The notes: a model not told the origin generated them from the letters alone. A stretch of DNA of 64,000 nt from Muribaculaceae bacterium (GCA_017443765.1 JAFSYB010000067.1:1-64000), one strand, 5' to 3'. Counted from the first letter of the stretch, positions 15,388 through 24,793 are shown. Program-made: numbers and translations.

Positions 15388-15882
15388 TCAGGCGTCGGCA
15401 AAACATTTGCCATCGTCGAGGGTGATTTGGAGTTTGGTGTACTCGGAATGGAAATCGTTTTGCAGGCGATTCATATACCGGCGACATTCCCAAAGACACA
15501 TGGGCAGGTCGTGGAGCAGGTGGTTCCCGCACGTTTGCGGTGTTGTTGCCGGAACCGCGGTTTGTGCGGTCATCCACTCCAGGCACTCGAGGGTCAGCTG
15601 GCGCATGTCTTCGACACGGTAAGTGCCGGTCATGATAATATACATGCCTGTAAGACAGCCCATGGGACCTACATAGACGACGTCCTGCTTAACTCGGCTG
15701 TTGCGGAACCATGTGGCCATGAGGTGCTCCATGCTGTGCATGGCGGCAGGTGCCACGGCGGGTTCCTTGTTGGGCTCGGTGATGCGCAGGTCGAATGTCG
15801 TAAACCCTTTGTCCTCGCGCGACACGTAAATCCCAGGCTTCAGGTGCGTGTGGTCGATGGTGAAACTTTGTATTACTTCCAT
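15388..15882 (-). CDS. luxS: S-ribosylhomocysteine lyase LuxS
   Basis: LuxS splits S-ribosylhomocysteine into homocysteine and DPD, the precursor of autoinducer-2, in the activated methyl cycle. The 164-residue protein has the metal-binding HxxxH as MHSMEHLMAT (family HTxEH), the YVGPMGCLTGMY stretch and a conserved cysteine near the end (CGNHLLHDLP, where the third metal ligand sits). Length is normal. It is the last gene of a tightly packed minus-strand series: the FMN reductase gene ends 31 bp upstream, preceded by glutathione peroxidase and two large secreted proteins. A stem-loop terminator follows. Confidence 0.95.
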   Translation of the reverse strand: MEVIQSFTIDHTHLKPGIYVSREDKGFTTFDLRITEPNKEPAVAPAAMHSMEHLMATWFRNSRVKQDVVYVGPMGCLTGMYIIMTGTYRVEDMRQLTLECLEWMTAQTAVPATTPQTCGNHLLHDLPMCLWECRRYMNRLQNDFHSEYTKLQITLDDGKCFADA

Positions 15883-15913
15883 ATTGTTTAACGCTTGGCG
15901 TGCTTGCCTTTGG

Positions 15914-16429
15914 TTACAAAGCGTTCACCAGTTCGAGAATCTTCTGCTTGGTGTCTTCGGTTTTGTGCTCGTCGGCACAGGCTGTCACCACGCCGGTGTC
16001 CTCGTAGTTGCAAAAACTGGCGATGAGTTTGTACTCAGTAACGGCACTGTCGTAGACACCGGGCGAGTGTGACGACAGCAGTAACGCCATCTTTTTCACG
16101 TTTGCCGGCTTCATCACGCTGTAGAACCGCTGGATGGGGGCCTGAATCTGCGCGCTGAGCGTGAAATAATAGACTGGCGAGGCCAGCACAAGCACCTCGG
16201 CCTGGGCCAGCAGCGGATAAAGCTGCTGCATGTCGTCCTGCTGGACACACGCGCCATTGCCCTTGGTGTGACAATACTCGCAGGCCAGGCAGCCTGCAAT
16301 CTTCTTCTTCGCCACATCAACGACTGTCACCTGGTGACCGGCCGCCTCGGCAGCTTTCTTGTACTCCTGGGCCATCCAGGCCGTATTTCCATTGGCTCGC
16401 GGTGAGCCTTGCAAAATCAGAATGTTCAT
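15914..16429 (-). CDS. Flavodoxin-fold NAD(P)H-dependent FMN reductase
   Basis: A 171-residue flavodoxin-like oxidoreductase. The start is the ATG at 16429, which begins MNILILQGSPRANGNTAWMA, the family's FMN phosphate-binding loop; upstream in-frame sequence is unrelated. The ACEYCHTKGNGACVQQDD stretch with paired cysteines and LASPVYYFTLSAQIQAPIQRFY are characteristic of NADPH-dependent FMN reductases of the iron-sulfur flavoprotein type. It probably reduces quinones or other oxidants. It sits 31 bp ahead of luxS and 37 bp behind a glutathione peroxidase, suggesting a redox-defence role in a shared transcript. Confidence 0.88.
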   Translation of the reverse strand: MNILILQGSPRANGNTAWMAQEYKKAAEAAGHQVTVVDVAKKKIAGCLACEYCHTKGNGACVQQDDMQQLYPLLAQAEVLVLASPVYYFTLSAQIQAPIQRFYSVMKPANVKKMALLLSSHSPGVYDSAVTEYKLIASFCNYEDTGVVTACADEHKTEDTKQKILELVNAL

Positions 16430-16466
16430 CTCGGTTGGTGTTTTGGGGTGAGTGGTAAAATCGTGG

Positions 16467-17105
16467 TCACAGCATCTGCTCGATGCAGGTGGCAAGGTCG
16501 GCGGGTTCGGCGGTGGGCTCGAAACGCACCACTCGCGTGCCGTCGCGAGAAATCACGAACTTGGTGAAGTTCCATTTGATGTCGGGGTTGCTGGCATAGT
16601 TCGGGTCCTGCTTCGAGAGCATCTCGTCCATGAGTTTTGCCAGCTTGTGAGCGGGGTTGAAGCCGGCAAATCCGGCCTTGCTCTTCAGCCACTGGAAGAT
16701 GGGGTGGGCATTCTCGCCATTGACCTCGATTTTTGCCATCAACGGGAATGTCACGCCGTGGTTCAGGCGGCAGAACTCGGCAATCTGCTCATCGGTTCCC
16801 GGCTCTTGGTGGCCAAACTGGTCGCAAGGGAAGCCGATAACGACCAACCCCTGGTCCTTGTACTGTTGATAGAGTGCCTCCAGGCCGTCGTATTGCGGGG
16901 TGAAGCCGCACTTGCTGGCGGTGTTGACGATGAGGAGCACCTTGCCCGAATAGCTGCCAAAGTTCACTTCCTGGCCCTTGTTCGACAGGGTCGTGAAATC
17001 ATAAATACTTTCCATATCTTGTTCATTGTTGAGGTTTGTTGCAGCAATATGTAACAACAGGCTGGCAACAGCTGCGATTGCTGCGAGAAAACTGAATCTT
17101 TTCAT
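16467..17105 (-). CDS. Glutathione peroxidase-family thiol peroxidase, exported
   Basis: A 212-residue GPx-family peroxidase of the cysteine type. The peroxidatic cysteine is in NTASKCGFTPQ, followed by GFPCDQFGHQEPG and the WNFTKFVI motif that supplies the Trp and Asn of the active site. An N-terminal hydrophobic stretch (MKRFSFLAAIAAVASLLLHI) predicts export to the periplasm. Most bacterial GPx-like proteins use thioredoxin or another thiol donor instead of glutathione. It is 24 bp behind the large dockerin protein gene and 37 bp ahead of the flavodoxin-like reductase. Confidence 0.93.
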   Translation of the reverse strand: MKRFSFLAAIAAVASLLLHIAATNLNNEQDMESIYDFTTLSNKGQEVNFGSYSGKVLLIVNTASKCGFTPQYDGLEALYQQYKDQGLVVIGFPCDQFGHQEPGTDEQIAEFCRLNHGVTFPLMAKIEVNGENAHPIFQWLKSKAGFAGFNPAHKLAKLMDEMLSKQDPNYASNPDIKWNFTKFVISRDGTRVVRFEPTAEPADLATCIEQML

Positions 17106-17129
17106 TATGGAGGGGGCTCGTTTGTGTGG

Positions 17130-19385
17130 TCACTGTGCCAGAATGATGTTGATCAAGGCGTTCACATCGTCGATGTCGACGCGGTTGCGGCTGTCGCCGT
17201 TCACATTGGCATTGCCCGCATAGTCGTCACGCGTCTTGAAGTCCAAGATGATGTTCACCAGCGCGTTCACATCGTCGATATCCACCTTGCCGTTGCCCGT
17301 CACATCGCCAATCAGCCCGGTAAAGAAGCGCACATTGCACAGGGGCAATGGATAATCCCAGGAGCCAATCTGGTAGCTCATGTCCTCGTAGGTGGTGTAC
17401 TTGACATAGACCATCATCTCGCGGTCGCCATTGTCATAACCGGGCTCGGCAGTGACGAGCATCGTGTAGACGTGGCAGGGGTTGGTGGTGACAGCAGTCT
17501 TGGTGATGTTCGCACCCACCACATCATAGCAAGGCCACTTGTCGGCATTGTCGAAGTTGTCGGTGAACGACACCACAGGCGTGCGGCCACGGCGGGGAAT
17601 GTCGTCACCGCCATAGCCGCACCACCCATCCTCGTCGGCAATGGGTCGCAAGCCCTCGGGGAAGGTGAAGTGCATCTCGATATTGGTGAAATTGCCGCCT
17701 TCGGGCAGGGTGAGCGTGAGTGGAAGCTCAATCACCTGACCAATCTGCTCGCTGGTGATGACAAGGTCGGCGGCCGAGAGGTGTGCCAGCGACTGGGCCA
17801 CCACGGTGACTGTGCAGGTGGCGCTCTTGCCGCTGCCGTCCTGCGCGGTGGCGGTGACAGTGGCCGTGCCCACGGCACGGGCGGTGACCAGTCCGTTGCT
17901 GCTCACGGTAGCCACATCGGGGTTGCTCGACAACCAGCCGAGTGTTTTGTCGGTGGCGTTATCGGGCAGCACGGTGGCTTTGAGCTGCGCCGTGGAGCCC
18001 TGCTCAATTTCCATCGTCGGTGCCATGGTGACCGAGGTGACCATAACGGGCTTCACGGTGATGTGGCAGGTGGCTGTGGCACCGCCGCCATCGGCAGCGG
18101 TGGCTGTGATGGTTGCCTCGCCTTTTGAGCGTGCGGTCACCACGCCAGTAGTGCTCACGGTGGCCACCGTGGTGTTGCTCGACCGCCAGGTGAGCGACTG
18201 GTCGGCAGCGTTGCTGGGCACGACTGTGGCATTGATGGCAAGCGTGCCACCCACGGGCAACTCGGCATTAACCGGGTCGAGCGTGATCGACGACACCAGA
18301 ATGGGTTTCACGGTCACCTGGCAGGCTCCCGATTTTCCGGAGCCGTCGGTGGCTGTGGCGCGGATGGTGGCCGTGCCCACACTACGGGCAGTAACCACCC
18401 CGGTGCTGCTCACGGTGGCCACTGCGCTGTTGCTCGACGTCCAGGCAAGGGTTTTGTTGGTGGCGTTGCTGGGCAACACGGTGACTCCGAGGGCAACCGT
18501 GGCCCCCACTTGCAGCTCGAGCGATGATGGCGACACCGTTACCGAAGTCACCAGCAGCGGTGTCACCGTCACCTGGCAGGTGGCTTTCTTGCCGCTGCCG
18601 TCGCGGGCTGTGGCAGTGATGGTGGTTGTGCCCACACCTGTGGCTGTGACCACACCCGAGCCACTGACCTGCGCCACGGCGGCATCGCTGGTGATCCAGG
18701 TGAGCGACTTGTCGGTGGCATCGCTGGGCAGCACCGTGGCGTGGAGCGTGGTGGTTTTGCCCACGGTCAGCTCCACAGCGGTCTTGTCGAGTGTGACCGA
18801 GGTCACCAGCACAGGAGCCACTTCGACCGTACACGACTTGTCGGCGCCCTGCAGGCCCTCGTTGTTGTCGGCATTGACAAAGCAGAAGTTCCTCACCCAC
18901 AGTGTGAGTGGCTCCACGGGCAGCGTGGACGAGGCCTGCACGGTGAGGTCGAACACACGCAGGCGGTTCGACACGGGCAGGCTGCGCTGCTTGACGGTGT
19001 TGTAGGCCAGCAGACGGTAGCCGGCGCTCACCTCGCTAGAACCAAATGTGAAGTCAGAGGCGCACGCGAGCGTGTTGAACACAGCCGAAAAGCTGGCATC
19101 GGTGATGGTCAGCCCATCGGGCAGCACCACATCGGCCTGGAACATCCAGATGGGCACCGTGCTGTGCAGATAGACGGGTACAGTCTTGGTCTCGCCACGA
19201 CCGATGGTGAAGTCCTCGATATAGAGATAGTTCACATCCGACACTCCAGCTTTGTGGGCAAATGTGCCGCCCTCGATGCTCAGTTGCTGGCGATTGACGC
19301 GGAACGGCTGGGAGAATGTTGCCGACGCGCACAGCATGGCCACAAGCAACAGCAACATGCGGGTTGTATGGTTGGTCTTGTTCAT
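17130..19385 (-). CDS. Secreted protein: N-terminal beta-sandwich, four Big_2 domains, shared module, dockerin
   Basis: About 750 residues starting at the ATG at 19385 (MNKTNHTTRML; an ATG 12 bp upstream is equally possible). After the signal peptide (ending CASATFSQP) come: a cohesin-like beta-sandwich (about 30-190); four tandem Big_2 immunoglobulin-like domains, each with a VTSVTL start and TATDGSGKSATCQVTV end (about 195-525); a 150-residue module of the type described under findings (VIELPLTLTLPEGGNFTNIE and on); and two dockerin-like calcium loops (GDVTGNGKVDIDDVNALVNI and a partner) ending IILAQ. It lacks a catalytic motif and is probably structural or adhesive at the cell surface. It follows the C10 peptidase gene by 26 bp, and the two proteins share architecture. 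Confidence 0.88.
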   Translation of the reverse strand: MNKTNHTTRMLLLLVAMLCASATFSQPFRVNRQQLSIEGGTFAHKAGVSDVNYLYIEDFTIGRGETKTVPVYLHSTVPIWMFQADVVLPDGLTITDASFSAVFNTLACASDFTFGSSEVSAGYRLLAYNTVKQRSLPVSNRLRVFDLTVQASSTLPVEPLTLWVRNFCFVNADNNEGLQGADKSCTVEVAPVLVTSVTLDKTAVELTVGKTTTLHATVLPSDATDKSLTWITSDAAVAQVSGSGVVTATGVGTTTITATARDGSGKKATCQVTVTPLLVTSVTVSPSSLELQVGATVALGVTVLPSNATNKTLAWTSSNSAVATVSSTGVVTARSVGTATIRATATDGSGKSGACQVTVKPILVSSITLDPVNAELPVGGTLAINATVVPSNAADQSLTWRSSNTTVATVSTTGVVTARSKGEATITATAADGGGATATCHITVKPVMVTSVTMAPTMEIEQGSTAQLKATVLPDNATDKTLGWLSSNPDVATVSSNGLVTARAVGTATVTATAQDGSGKSATCTVTVVAQSLAHLSAADLVITSEQIGQVIELPLTLTLPEGGNFTNIEMHFTFPEGLRPIADEDGWCGYGGDDIPRRGRTPVVSFTDNFDNADKWPCYDVVGANITKTAVTTNPCHVYTMLVTAEPGYDNGDREMMVYVKYTTYEDMSYQIGSWDYPLPLCNVRFFTGLIGDVTGNGKVDIDDVNALVNIILDFKTRDDYAGNANVNGDSRNRVDIDDVNALINIILAQ

Positions 19386-19411
19386 AGTTTGTCTCATTTT
19401 GCGGGTTGATG

Positions 19412-22135
19412 TTATTGTGCAAGGATGCTGTCGATAATCTGGTTCAGGTCGAACACATTCACGATGCCGTCGCCATTGACGTCGGCCGTGTCGGCATAGC
19501 GTGTTGTGAGCTCCAGAATCAGGTTGACCACGGCGTTGATGTCGTCAAGGTCCACACGGCCGTCGCCATTTACGTCGTCGGTGGTTTCGGCAAAGGTCAC
19601 TTGGCAGATGGGTTCACGCGCCACCGGGTCGCCGAAAGTGAACGAAAGGTTGTTGCTTGTCGTGTACTTGACGTATGTCGAAATGGGACGCACACCGGGG
19701 GTGAAACCATCGGTTGTCTTGACAAAGAATGTGACAAAATGGCTGGGGTTGGCGGTGTTTGGGGTCTGGCTTATGTTGGCCCCCACGATGTTGTAGTTAT
19801 AAGGCCAAATATTGGGTTCGTCGAAGTTGGTGGTGAAGTTGACCACGGGCCTCGGGGGACGCCCCGAAGTCTTGATGTCGCTACCAGCCTCCACGAAGAA
19901 GTTGTCGGGATTCGTGGAATCGCCATCGGCAAGGATGTAGTTGCCATTGTCGTCAGTAGTCACAAGCGCAACATCCAGCCCATCGGGGATGGTGAGGTGT
20001 ACCTCAATGTTGGTGAAATCAGCAGCCTCGTCATCTAATTCCAGCGTGAGTGGCACAACGTAAGGCTTTTGGCTTTTTGTGACAGTGAAGTCGGGAGCGG
20101 TGACGTGCGTTTTAGCGCTGGCGGGCTTCACCACCGTGACGGCGCACGACGCGCTCAAGTTGCTGCCGTCCTGTGTGCTGACGTTGATGGTGGCTGTGCC
20201 GATTCCTTTGGCGGTCACCACACCGCCGCTCACTGTTGCCACAGCGGTGTTGCTGCTGCTCCACACCACAGCCTTGTTGGTGGCATCGCCTGGCGATATG
20301 GTGGCGCGCAGTGTGAGGGTCTCGCCCACGTTGAGTGTGGCCGAAGTCTTGTTGAGCGTGATGCTCGTCACCGGCTGGGTCACCGTCACCTGGCAGGTGG
20401 CGCTCTTGTTCGAGCCATCGGTGGTTGTGGCGGTGATGGTGGCCGCGCCGGCCTTGACGGCTCTCACACAACCGTTGGCATCAACGGTGGCCGATGCCGG
20501 GTTGCTCGACTTCCAGGCCACGGTGCGGTTGGTGGCATTTTCGGGCAGCACGGAGGCGGTGAGGTACAGCGAATCGCCGACGACCAATGTGGCATCAGAG
20601 CTGTCGAGCGAGACTGAAGTGGCAAGCACCTCTTCGCCATCGGGAGGAGTGGACCAGGCACCCACTGTGAACGAGGGAATCCGGCCCCAAATATAACCGT
20701 AACTATCAAAATACGGATTGCGCAAGGCCAGATAGTACTCCTCGCCCTGGTCGGCATCGATGCTGGCCCGAAACTCGACTCGCCGCTGCTCGCCCTTCGC
20801 GATGTCGACCGTCACTTCCACATAATCCATGACCGCGTAATCGGCAGTGATGACCCACATAGCAATCTGCCCATTGTAGTCACCGCCCGCGGCCTCCAGG
20901 TCGACATAGCAACGCACATCGTCGGCGGGCATCACATCGGCCATGGCAGTCATCTCGCCCACCCTGACCACACAGGCCTCGGGCTGCGCGGCAGGCTCAA
21001 TGCCAATGATGGCTGTTTGGTTCATGTTGTAGCCGCCCTCGCTCGAGCCGGCACCCTGCTGGCTGGGGTCGAGCACCGAGCTGGCAAAGTAGGAGTCCGA
21101 TGCGCCGCTCCAACCCCAGTTGATGTGGAAATAGCCGCTGGTGTTGTAACCATCGAACACAAAAGCGTGGCCGGCCTTGCTGTTGCTGCCCGAATAGTAG
21201 ATGGGGCGACCGGCGTCGAGCTCGCTGCGCAGTACAGCGTCCCAGTCACTACCTAAATCCGAGTAGTCGTAAGTGTTGTCACGCCTCATATAGCGCATGG
21301 CGCTGGAATAGGCGAAACAGGTACGCAAAGCCGTGTACGCGTCGTAGGACTGCGCCCCGCTGCCATTGGCTCCATAGTTCATATCCACTGCAATGCCCAC
21401 ATCGCTCATCAGCCGGGCCACGGCATTGGCCTGCGCGGTGGTGTAGCTGCCGCTGTAGCTGTTGCTCATCTGGCTCCAGGCGTATGCCGACTGGCCGAAG
21501 TCGGCGCTCAGCACGACCGGGCCGCTGGGCGAGTTCCAGGTGTAGCTGTGATGCCCGCGACCCTGTAGCGGCCAGGAATGGTACTTCATGATTTGCGCCA
21601 TGGCAGTGGCCACACACCCCGTCCAGGCGCGGCCACTCGATGTGCCCGACACCTGGGGGCATAGGTTGTTGTAAGGCACGCCTTGGTCCCACTGTGTGGC
21701 AAGCAGCGGACTCACGCTGCTGCTCAGGGTGACGGCCTGGCGGGGGCGTGCGGCAGGGTGCTGGCGCAGCCATTCGAGCTGGCGCTGGTACTCGCCCAGC
21801 CACCAACGCAGGTTGTCGGGCATACAGTCGGGGTCAAACGAGCCGCTCTCGCCGTAACCCCACACGGGCAGCGTGCAATCGTCGCCGCTCACAACCACAT
21901 AGCCGCCACCGTCGCAATTGAACACATAGTAGTCGGCCTGGCCGGTTGTGGCCTTGGCTTCGTGCGCCAGCGTGAGCGTGACCTGTGCCGGCGCGTGACC
22001 TATGCCCTGACGCGACGCAAACTGCCGCGATGCAAACTGCCGTGCCACGGCCTGTGCCTGGTTCGCCGTCACCGGGGCCGAACTGGCAACCACTGCCGCA
22101 ATCACGGCTAACAGTGTGAGTAATGTACGTTTCAT
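19412..22135 (-). CDS. Secreted C10-family cysteine peptidase (streptopain-like) with Big_2 and dockerin
   Basis: A 907-residue exported protease related to streptopain (SpeB) and prevotella interpain. A signal peptide is followed by a propeptide (with a short duplication, QFASRQFASRQ), then the C10 catalytic domain: cysteine in TGCVATAMAQIMKYHSWP and histidine in GHAFVFDGYNTSGYFHINWGW. Two Big_2 domains (about 510-670), a copy of the shared 150-residue module and two dockerin-like loops (DVNGDGRVDLDDINAVVNLI; VNGDGIVNVFDLNQIIDSIL) complete it. Such enzymes degrade host proteins or process surface proteins. It has its own -7 box 106 bp upstream and appears to head the five-gene series ending in luxS. 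Confidence 0.93.
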   Translation of the reverse strand: MKRTLLTLLAVIAAVVASSAPVTANQAQAVARQFASRQFASRQGIGHAPAQVTLTLAHEAKATTGQADYYVFNCDGGGYVVVSGDDCTLPVWGYGESGSFDPDCMPDNLRWWLGEYQRQLEWLRQHPAARPRQAVTLSSSVSPLLATQWDQGVPYNNLCPQVSGTSSGRAWTGCVATAMAQIMKYHSWPLQGRGHHSYTWNSPSGPVVLSADFGQSAYAWSQMSNSYSGSYTTAQANAVARLMSDVGIAVDMNYGANGSGAQSYDAYTALRTCFAYSSAMRYMRRDNTYDYSDLGSDWDAVLRSELDAGRPIYYSGSNSKAGHAFVFDGYNTSGYFHINWGWSGASDSYFASSVLDPSQQGAGSSEGGYNMNQTAIIGIEPAAQPEACVVRVGEMTAMADVMPADDVRCYVDLEAAGGDYNGQIAMWVITADYAVMDYVEVTVDIAKGEQRRVEFRASIDADQGEEYYLALRNPYFDSYGYIWGRIPSFTVGAWSTPPDGEEVLATSVSLDSSDATLVVGDSLYLTASVLPENATNRTVAWKSSNPASATVDANGCVRAVKAGAATITATTTDGSNKSATCQVTVTQPVTSITLNKTSATLNVGETLTLRATISPGDATNKAVVWSSSNTAVATVSGGVVTAKGIGTATINVSTQDGSNLSASCAVTVVKPASAKTHVTAPDFTVTKSQKPYVVPLTLELDDEAADFTNIEVHLTIPDGLDVALVTTDDNGNYILADGDSTNPDNFFVEAGSDIKTSGRPPRPVVNFTTNFDEPNIWPYNYNIVGANISQTPNTANPSHFVTFFVKTTDGFTPGVRPISTYVKYTTSNNLSFTFGDPVAREPICQVTFAETTDDVNGDGRVDLDDINAVVNLILELTTRYADTADVNGDGIVNVFDLNQIIDSILAQ

Positions 22136-22240
22136 AAATCATTAATTTTTTGTGGGGTAGGGGGTGAGACCGACATCTCGCCTTGCCCAAACGAAGAAGC
22201 CTGTATTCCCCCAAGAGGACATTGAATTATAATTTCGCGG

Positions 22241-22248
22241 CAAAGATA
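22241..22248 (-). promoter_or_regulatory. Bacteroidota -7 box for the C10 peptidase operon
   Basis: CAAAGATA on plus equals TATCTTTG on minus, with CAAA at 22271-22274 as a -33 candidate (22-bp spacer). The predicted leader is about 100 nt. Confidence 0.7.
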
Positions 22249-22400
22249 CGCAAATAATTTGAAAAGCGCACAAACCAATCACATTTTAATTTCGATTTGC
22301 GCACAATTCCGCCAATGGATTCCAGCAAAAAGTTGAACGGAATTAGATGCGGCAACACTTGTTTTTCGGCAGGTTTCTTGGTCATGTCAGATTTTTGGCG

Positions 22401-22408
22401 TAAATTTG
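22401..22408 (+). promoter_or_regulatory. Bacteroidota -7 box for iorAB
   Basis: TAAATTTG matches TAnnTTTG, with TTGG at 22379-22382 as the -33 element (18-bp spacer). The leader to the ATG at 22493 is about 78 nt. Confidence 0.75.
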
Positions 22409-22492
22409 TGGCGATAAAGCAGCCCCTGCGGCTGGCTCATTGATAACAACCAAACAATAATTACCACATAGTTAAATAGTAACCAACAACTC

Positions 22493-24130
22493 ATGAGCAA
22501 GAAAACCCTACTCCTTGGCGACGAGGCTCTGGCCCTGGGTGCACTGCACGCCGGACTCACGGGCGTGTATGCCTACCCCGGCACGCCGTCGACCGAAATC
22601 ACTGAATTTATCCAGCAGCATCCGCTGGCTCGCGAGCGCGGAGTGCACAGCACCTGGAGTGCCAACGAAAAGACGGCCATGGAGGCCGCCATCGGAGCCT
22701 CGTTTGCCGGCAAGCGTGCCCTGGTGTGCATGAAGCACGTGGGCATGAACGTGTGTGCCGATGCCTTTGTCAACTCGGCCATGACCGGAGCCAACGGCGG
22801 CCTGGTGGTCACCGCGTGCGACGACCCGTCGATGCACTCATCGCAAAACGAGCAGGACTCGCGCTTCTACGCCGAGTTTGCCATGATGCCCTGTTTCGAG
22901 CCAAGCTCGCAGCAGGAGGCCTACCGCATGATTGGGCAGGCCTACGACTTCTCGGAGCAGTTCCGCATCCCCGTGCTCATGCGCATGACCACGCGCATGG
23001 CTCACTCGCGTGCCGTGGTCGAGACCGGCGACGTGCGCGACGAGAACCAGCTGCATTTCCCCGACAACCCGCGCCAGTGGGTGCTGCTGCCCGCCAACGC
23101 CAAGGTGCGCAACGTGCAGCTCATCAAGGACTATGCCGAGTTTGAGCACCAGAGCGAGGTGATGGGCAACAATGTTTACACCGATGGCACCGACCGCAGC
23201 ATGGGCATTATTGCCTGCGGCATCGCCTACAACTACCTGATGGAGAACTTCCCCGATGGTTGCCCCTATCCCGTGCTCAAAATCTCGCAATACCCGTTGC
23301 CCAAGGCGATGATTCGCCGCATGGCTGCTGAGAGCAAGAGCATTCTGGTGATGGAAGAGGGTCAGCCGCTGGTGGAGATGCGCCTGCAAGGCGTGCTAGC
23401 CACACCCGTGCCCATCAAGGGTCGCCTCGACGGCACCCTGCCGCGCACGGGCGAGCTCACGCCCGACTGTGTGCGCCAGGCCGTGGGGCTGCCCGAGCTG
23501 CCGCGTGGTGAGGCCTCGCAGGTGGCCGTGCCGCGTCCCCCGGCACTGTGTCAGGGCTGTGGACACCGCGACTTCTACACCGCTTTGAATAATGTGGTCA
23601 AGCCCATTTCGAGCGCACGCGTGTTCAGCGACATCGGCTGCTACACCCTGGGCTGGCTGGCACCGTTCCACGCTTTCCACACCTGCGTGGAGATGGGGGC
23701 CTCGGTGACGATGGCCGTGGGAGCCGCCAACTCGGGCGTGCACCCCGCCGTGGCTGTGATTGGCGATTCCACCTTCACCCACAGCGGCATGACCGGTCTG
23801 CTCGACGCTGTCAACAGCAAGGCCAACGTCACTATCTGCATCAGCGACAACCTCACCACCGGCATGACCGGCGGACAGGATTCGGCTGGCACCGGACGGC
23901 TTGAGAGCATCTGCACCGGACTGGGTGTCGAGCCCGAGCATGTGCGCGTGATTATCCCACTGCCCAAGAACTACGAGGAGATGCAGCGCGTGATCAGCGA
24001 GGAAATCAATTATCACGGCGTGAGTGTGATCATCGCCCGCCGCGAGTGCATCCAAACCGCCAAGCACCACGCCGCACAAGCCAGAAAAGACAGCAACGTT
24101 CCTAACCTGAAATCCCCGCAAAGACAATGA
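22493..24130 (+). CDS. iorA: Indolepyruvate:ferredoxin oxidoreductase, alpha subunit
   Basis: IorA with IorB oxidatively decarboxylates aryl-pyruvates from aromatic amino acids to aryl-CoA, using thiamine pyrophosphate and reducing ferredoxin. The 545-residue protein has the N-terminal pyrimidine-binding domain (LGDEALALGALHAGLTGVYAYPGTPSTE), the middle domain, and a TPP-binding domain with ALCQGCGHRDFY and GDSTFTHSGMTGLLDAVNSK. It ends soon after IIARRECIQT; the two [4Fe-4S] ferredoxin clusters that form the C-terminus of archaeal IorA are absent, so electrons must leave by another route. I believe Bacteroidales homologues are similarly short. The stop overlaps the iorB start by 4 bp (ATGA). 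Confidence 0.95.
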   Translation: MSKKTLLLGDEALALGALHAGLTGVYAYPGTPSTEITEFIQQHPLARERGVHSTWSANEKTAMEAAIGASFAGKRALVCMKHVGMNVCADAFVNSAMTGANGGLVVTACDDPSMHSSQNEQDSRFYAEFAMMPCFEPSSQQEAYRMIGQAYDFSEQFRIPVLMRMTTRMAHSRAVVETGDVRDENQLHFPDNPRQWVLLPANAKVRNVQLIKDYAEFEHQSEVMGNNVYTDGTDRSMGIIACGIAYNYLMENFPDGCPYPVLKISQYPLPKAMIRRMAAESKSILVMEEGQPLVEMRLQGVLATPVPIKGRLDGTLPRTGELTPDCVRQAVGLPELPRGEASQVAVPRPPALCQGCGHRDFYTALNNVVKPISSARVFSDIGCYTLGWLAPFHAFHTCVEMGASVTMAVGAANSGVHPAVAVIGDSTFTHSGMTGLLDAVNSKANVTICISDNLTTGMTGGQDSAGTGRLESICTGLGVEPEHVRVIIPLPKNYEEMQRVISEEINYHGVSVIIARRECIQTAKHHAAQARKDSNVPNLKSPQRQ

Positions 24131-24711
24131 AACAAGATATCATCCTGTGCGGTGTGGGAGGACAAGGCATCCTCTCCATCGCCACGGTCATCGGCTGGGC
24201 TGCCCTCGACCAGAACCTCTATCTCAAGCAGGCCGAAGTGCACGGCATGAGCCAGCGCGGCGGCGACGTGCAGAGCAACCTGCGCATCAGCTCCGACCCT
24301 ATCCACAGCGACCTCATTCCCCTGGGGGGGTGCGACCTGATTGTGTCGCTCGAGCCCATGGAAGCCTTGCGCTACCTGCCCTATCTGAAGCCCGGAGGAT
24401 GGATTATTACCGCGTCCACTCCATTTGTCAACATTCCCAACTATCCCGAGATGGAAACCGTGAATGGCGAACTCGACAAAGTGGGCAACGTGATTCGCCT
24501 CGATGTGGAGGCCATCGCCCATGAGGTGAACTCGCCCCGCAGTGCCAACATGGTGCTCCTGGGTGCCACCGCCTCGGTGCTCGACATCCTGGAACCCGAC
24601 AAACTCATCGAGGGCATCACCAACGTGTTTGGCCGCAAGGGGCAAGCCATCGTCGACACCAACATCGCTGCCTTCCGCGCCGGATACGAGCGCGCCGAAC
24701 AACACAAGTAA
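24127..24711 (+). CDS. iorB: Indolepyruvate:ferredoxin oxidoreductase, beta subunit
   Basis: A 194-residue IorB, the gamma-domain (pyruvate:ferredoxin oxidoreductase catalytic domain) partner. It begins MKQDIILCGVGGQGILSIAT, the family signature, and has AEVHGMSQRGGDVQSNLRIS and LIVSLEPMEALRYLPYL. The start codon overlaps the iorA stop in an ATGA arrangement, so translation is coupled and the subunits should be made in equal amounts. A strong stem-loop terminator follows 27 bp after the stop. Confidence 0.95.
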   Translation: MKQDIILCGVGGQGILSIATVIGWAALDQNLYLKQAEVHGMSQRGGDVQSNLRISSDPIHSDLIPLGGCDLIVSLEPMEALRYLPYLKPGGWIITASTPFVNIPNYPEMETVNGELDKVGNVIRLDVEAIAHEVNSPRSANMVLLGATASVLDILEPDKLIEGITNVFGRKGQAIVDTNIAAFRAGYERAEQHK

Positions 24712-24737
24712 CTCCCGTTTAGGCAATTAACCGCACT

Positions 24738-24793
24738 GCCCCCGGTGGTTTCCTCTGGCCCTGCTCACAGGACATGAAGAAATCGCCGGGGGC
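24738..24793 (+). terminator. Terminator stem-loop behind iorAB
   Basis: A 15-bp stem (24738-24752 with 24779-24793), 13 Watson-Crick pairs plus two G-U, followed by GTGTTTCATG. The remaining spacer to 25033 contains no gene, only the TamB promoter. Confidence 0.7.

Larger units (their letters stand above)
22136..22492. other. Divergent promoter region between the C10 peptidase and iorA
   Basis: An AT-rich 357-bp spacer with one -7 box for each divergent gene (22241-22248 minus, 22401-22408 plus). I see no ORF or RNA gene in it. Confidence 0.7.
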
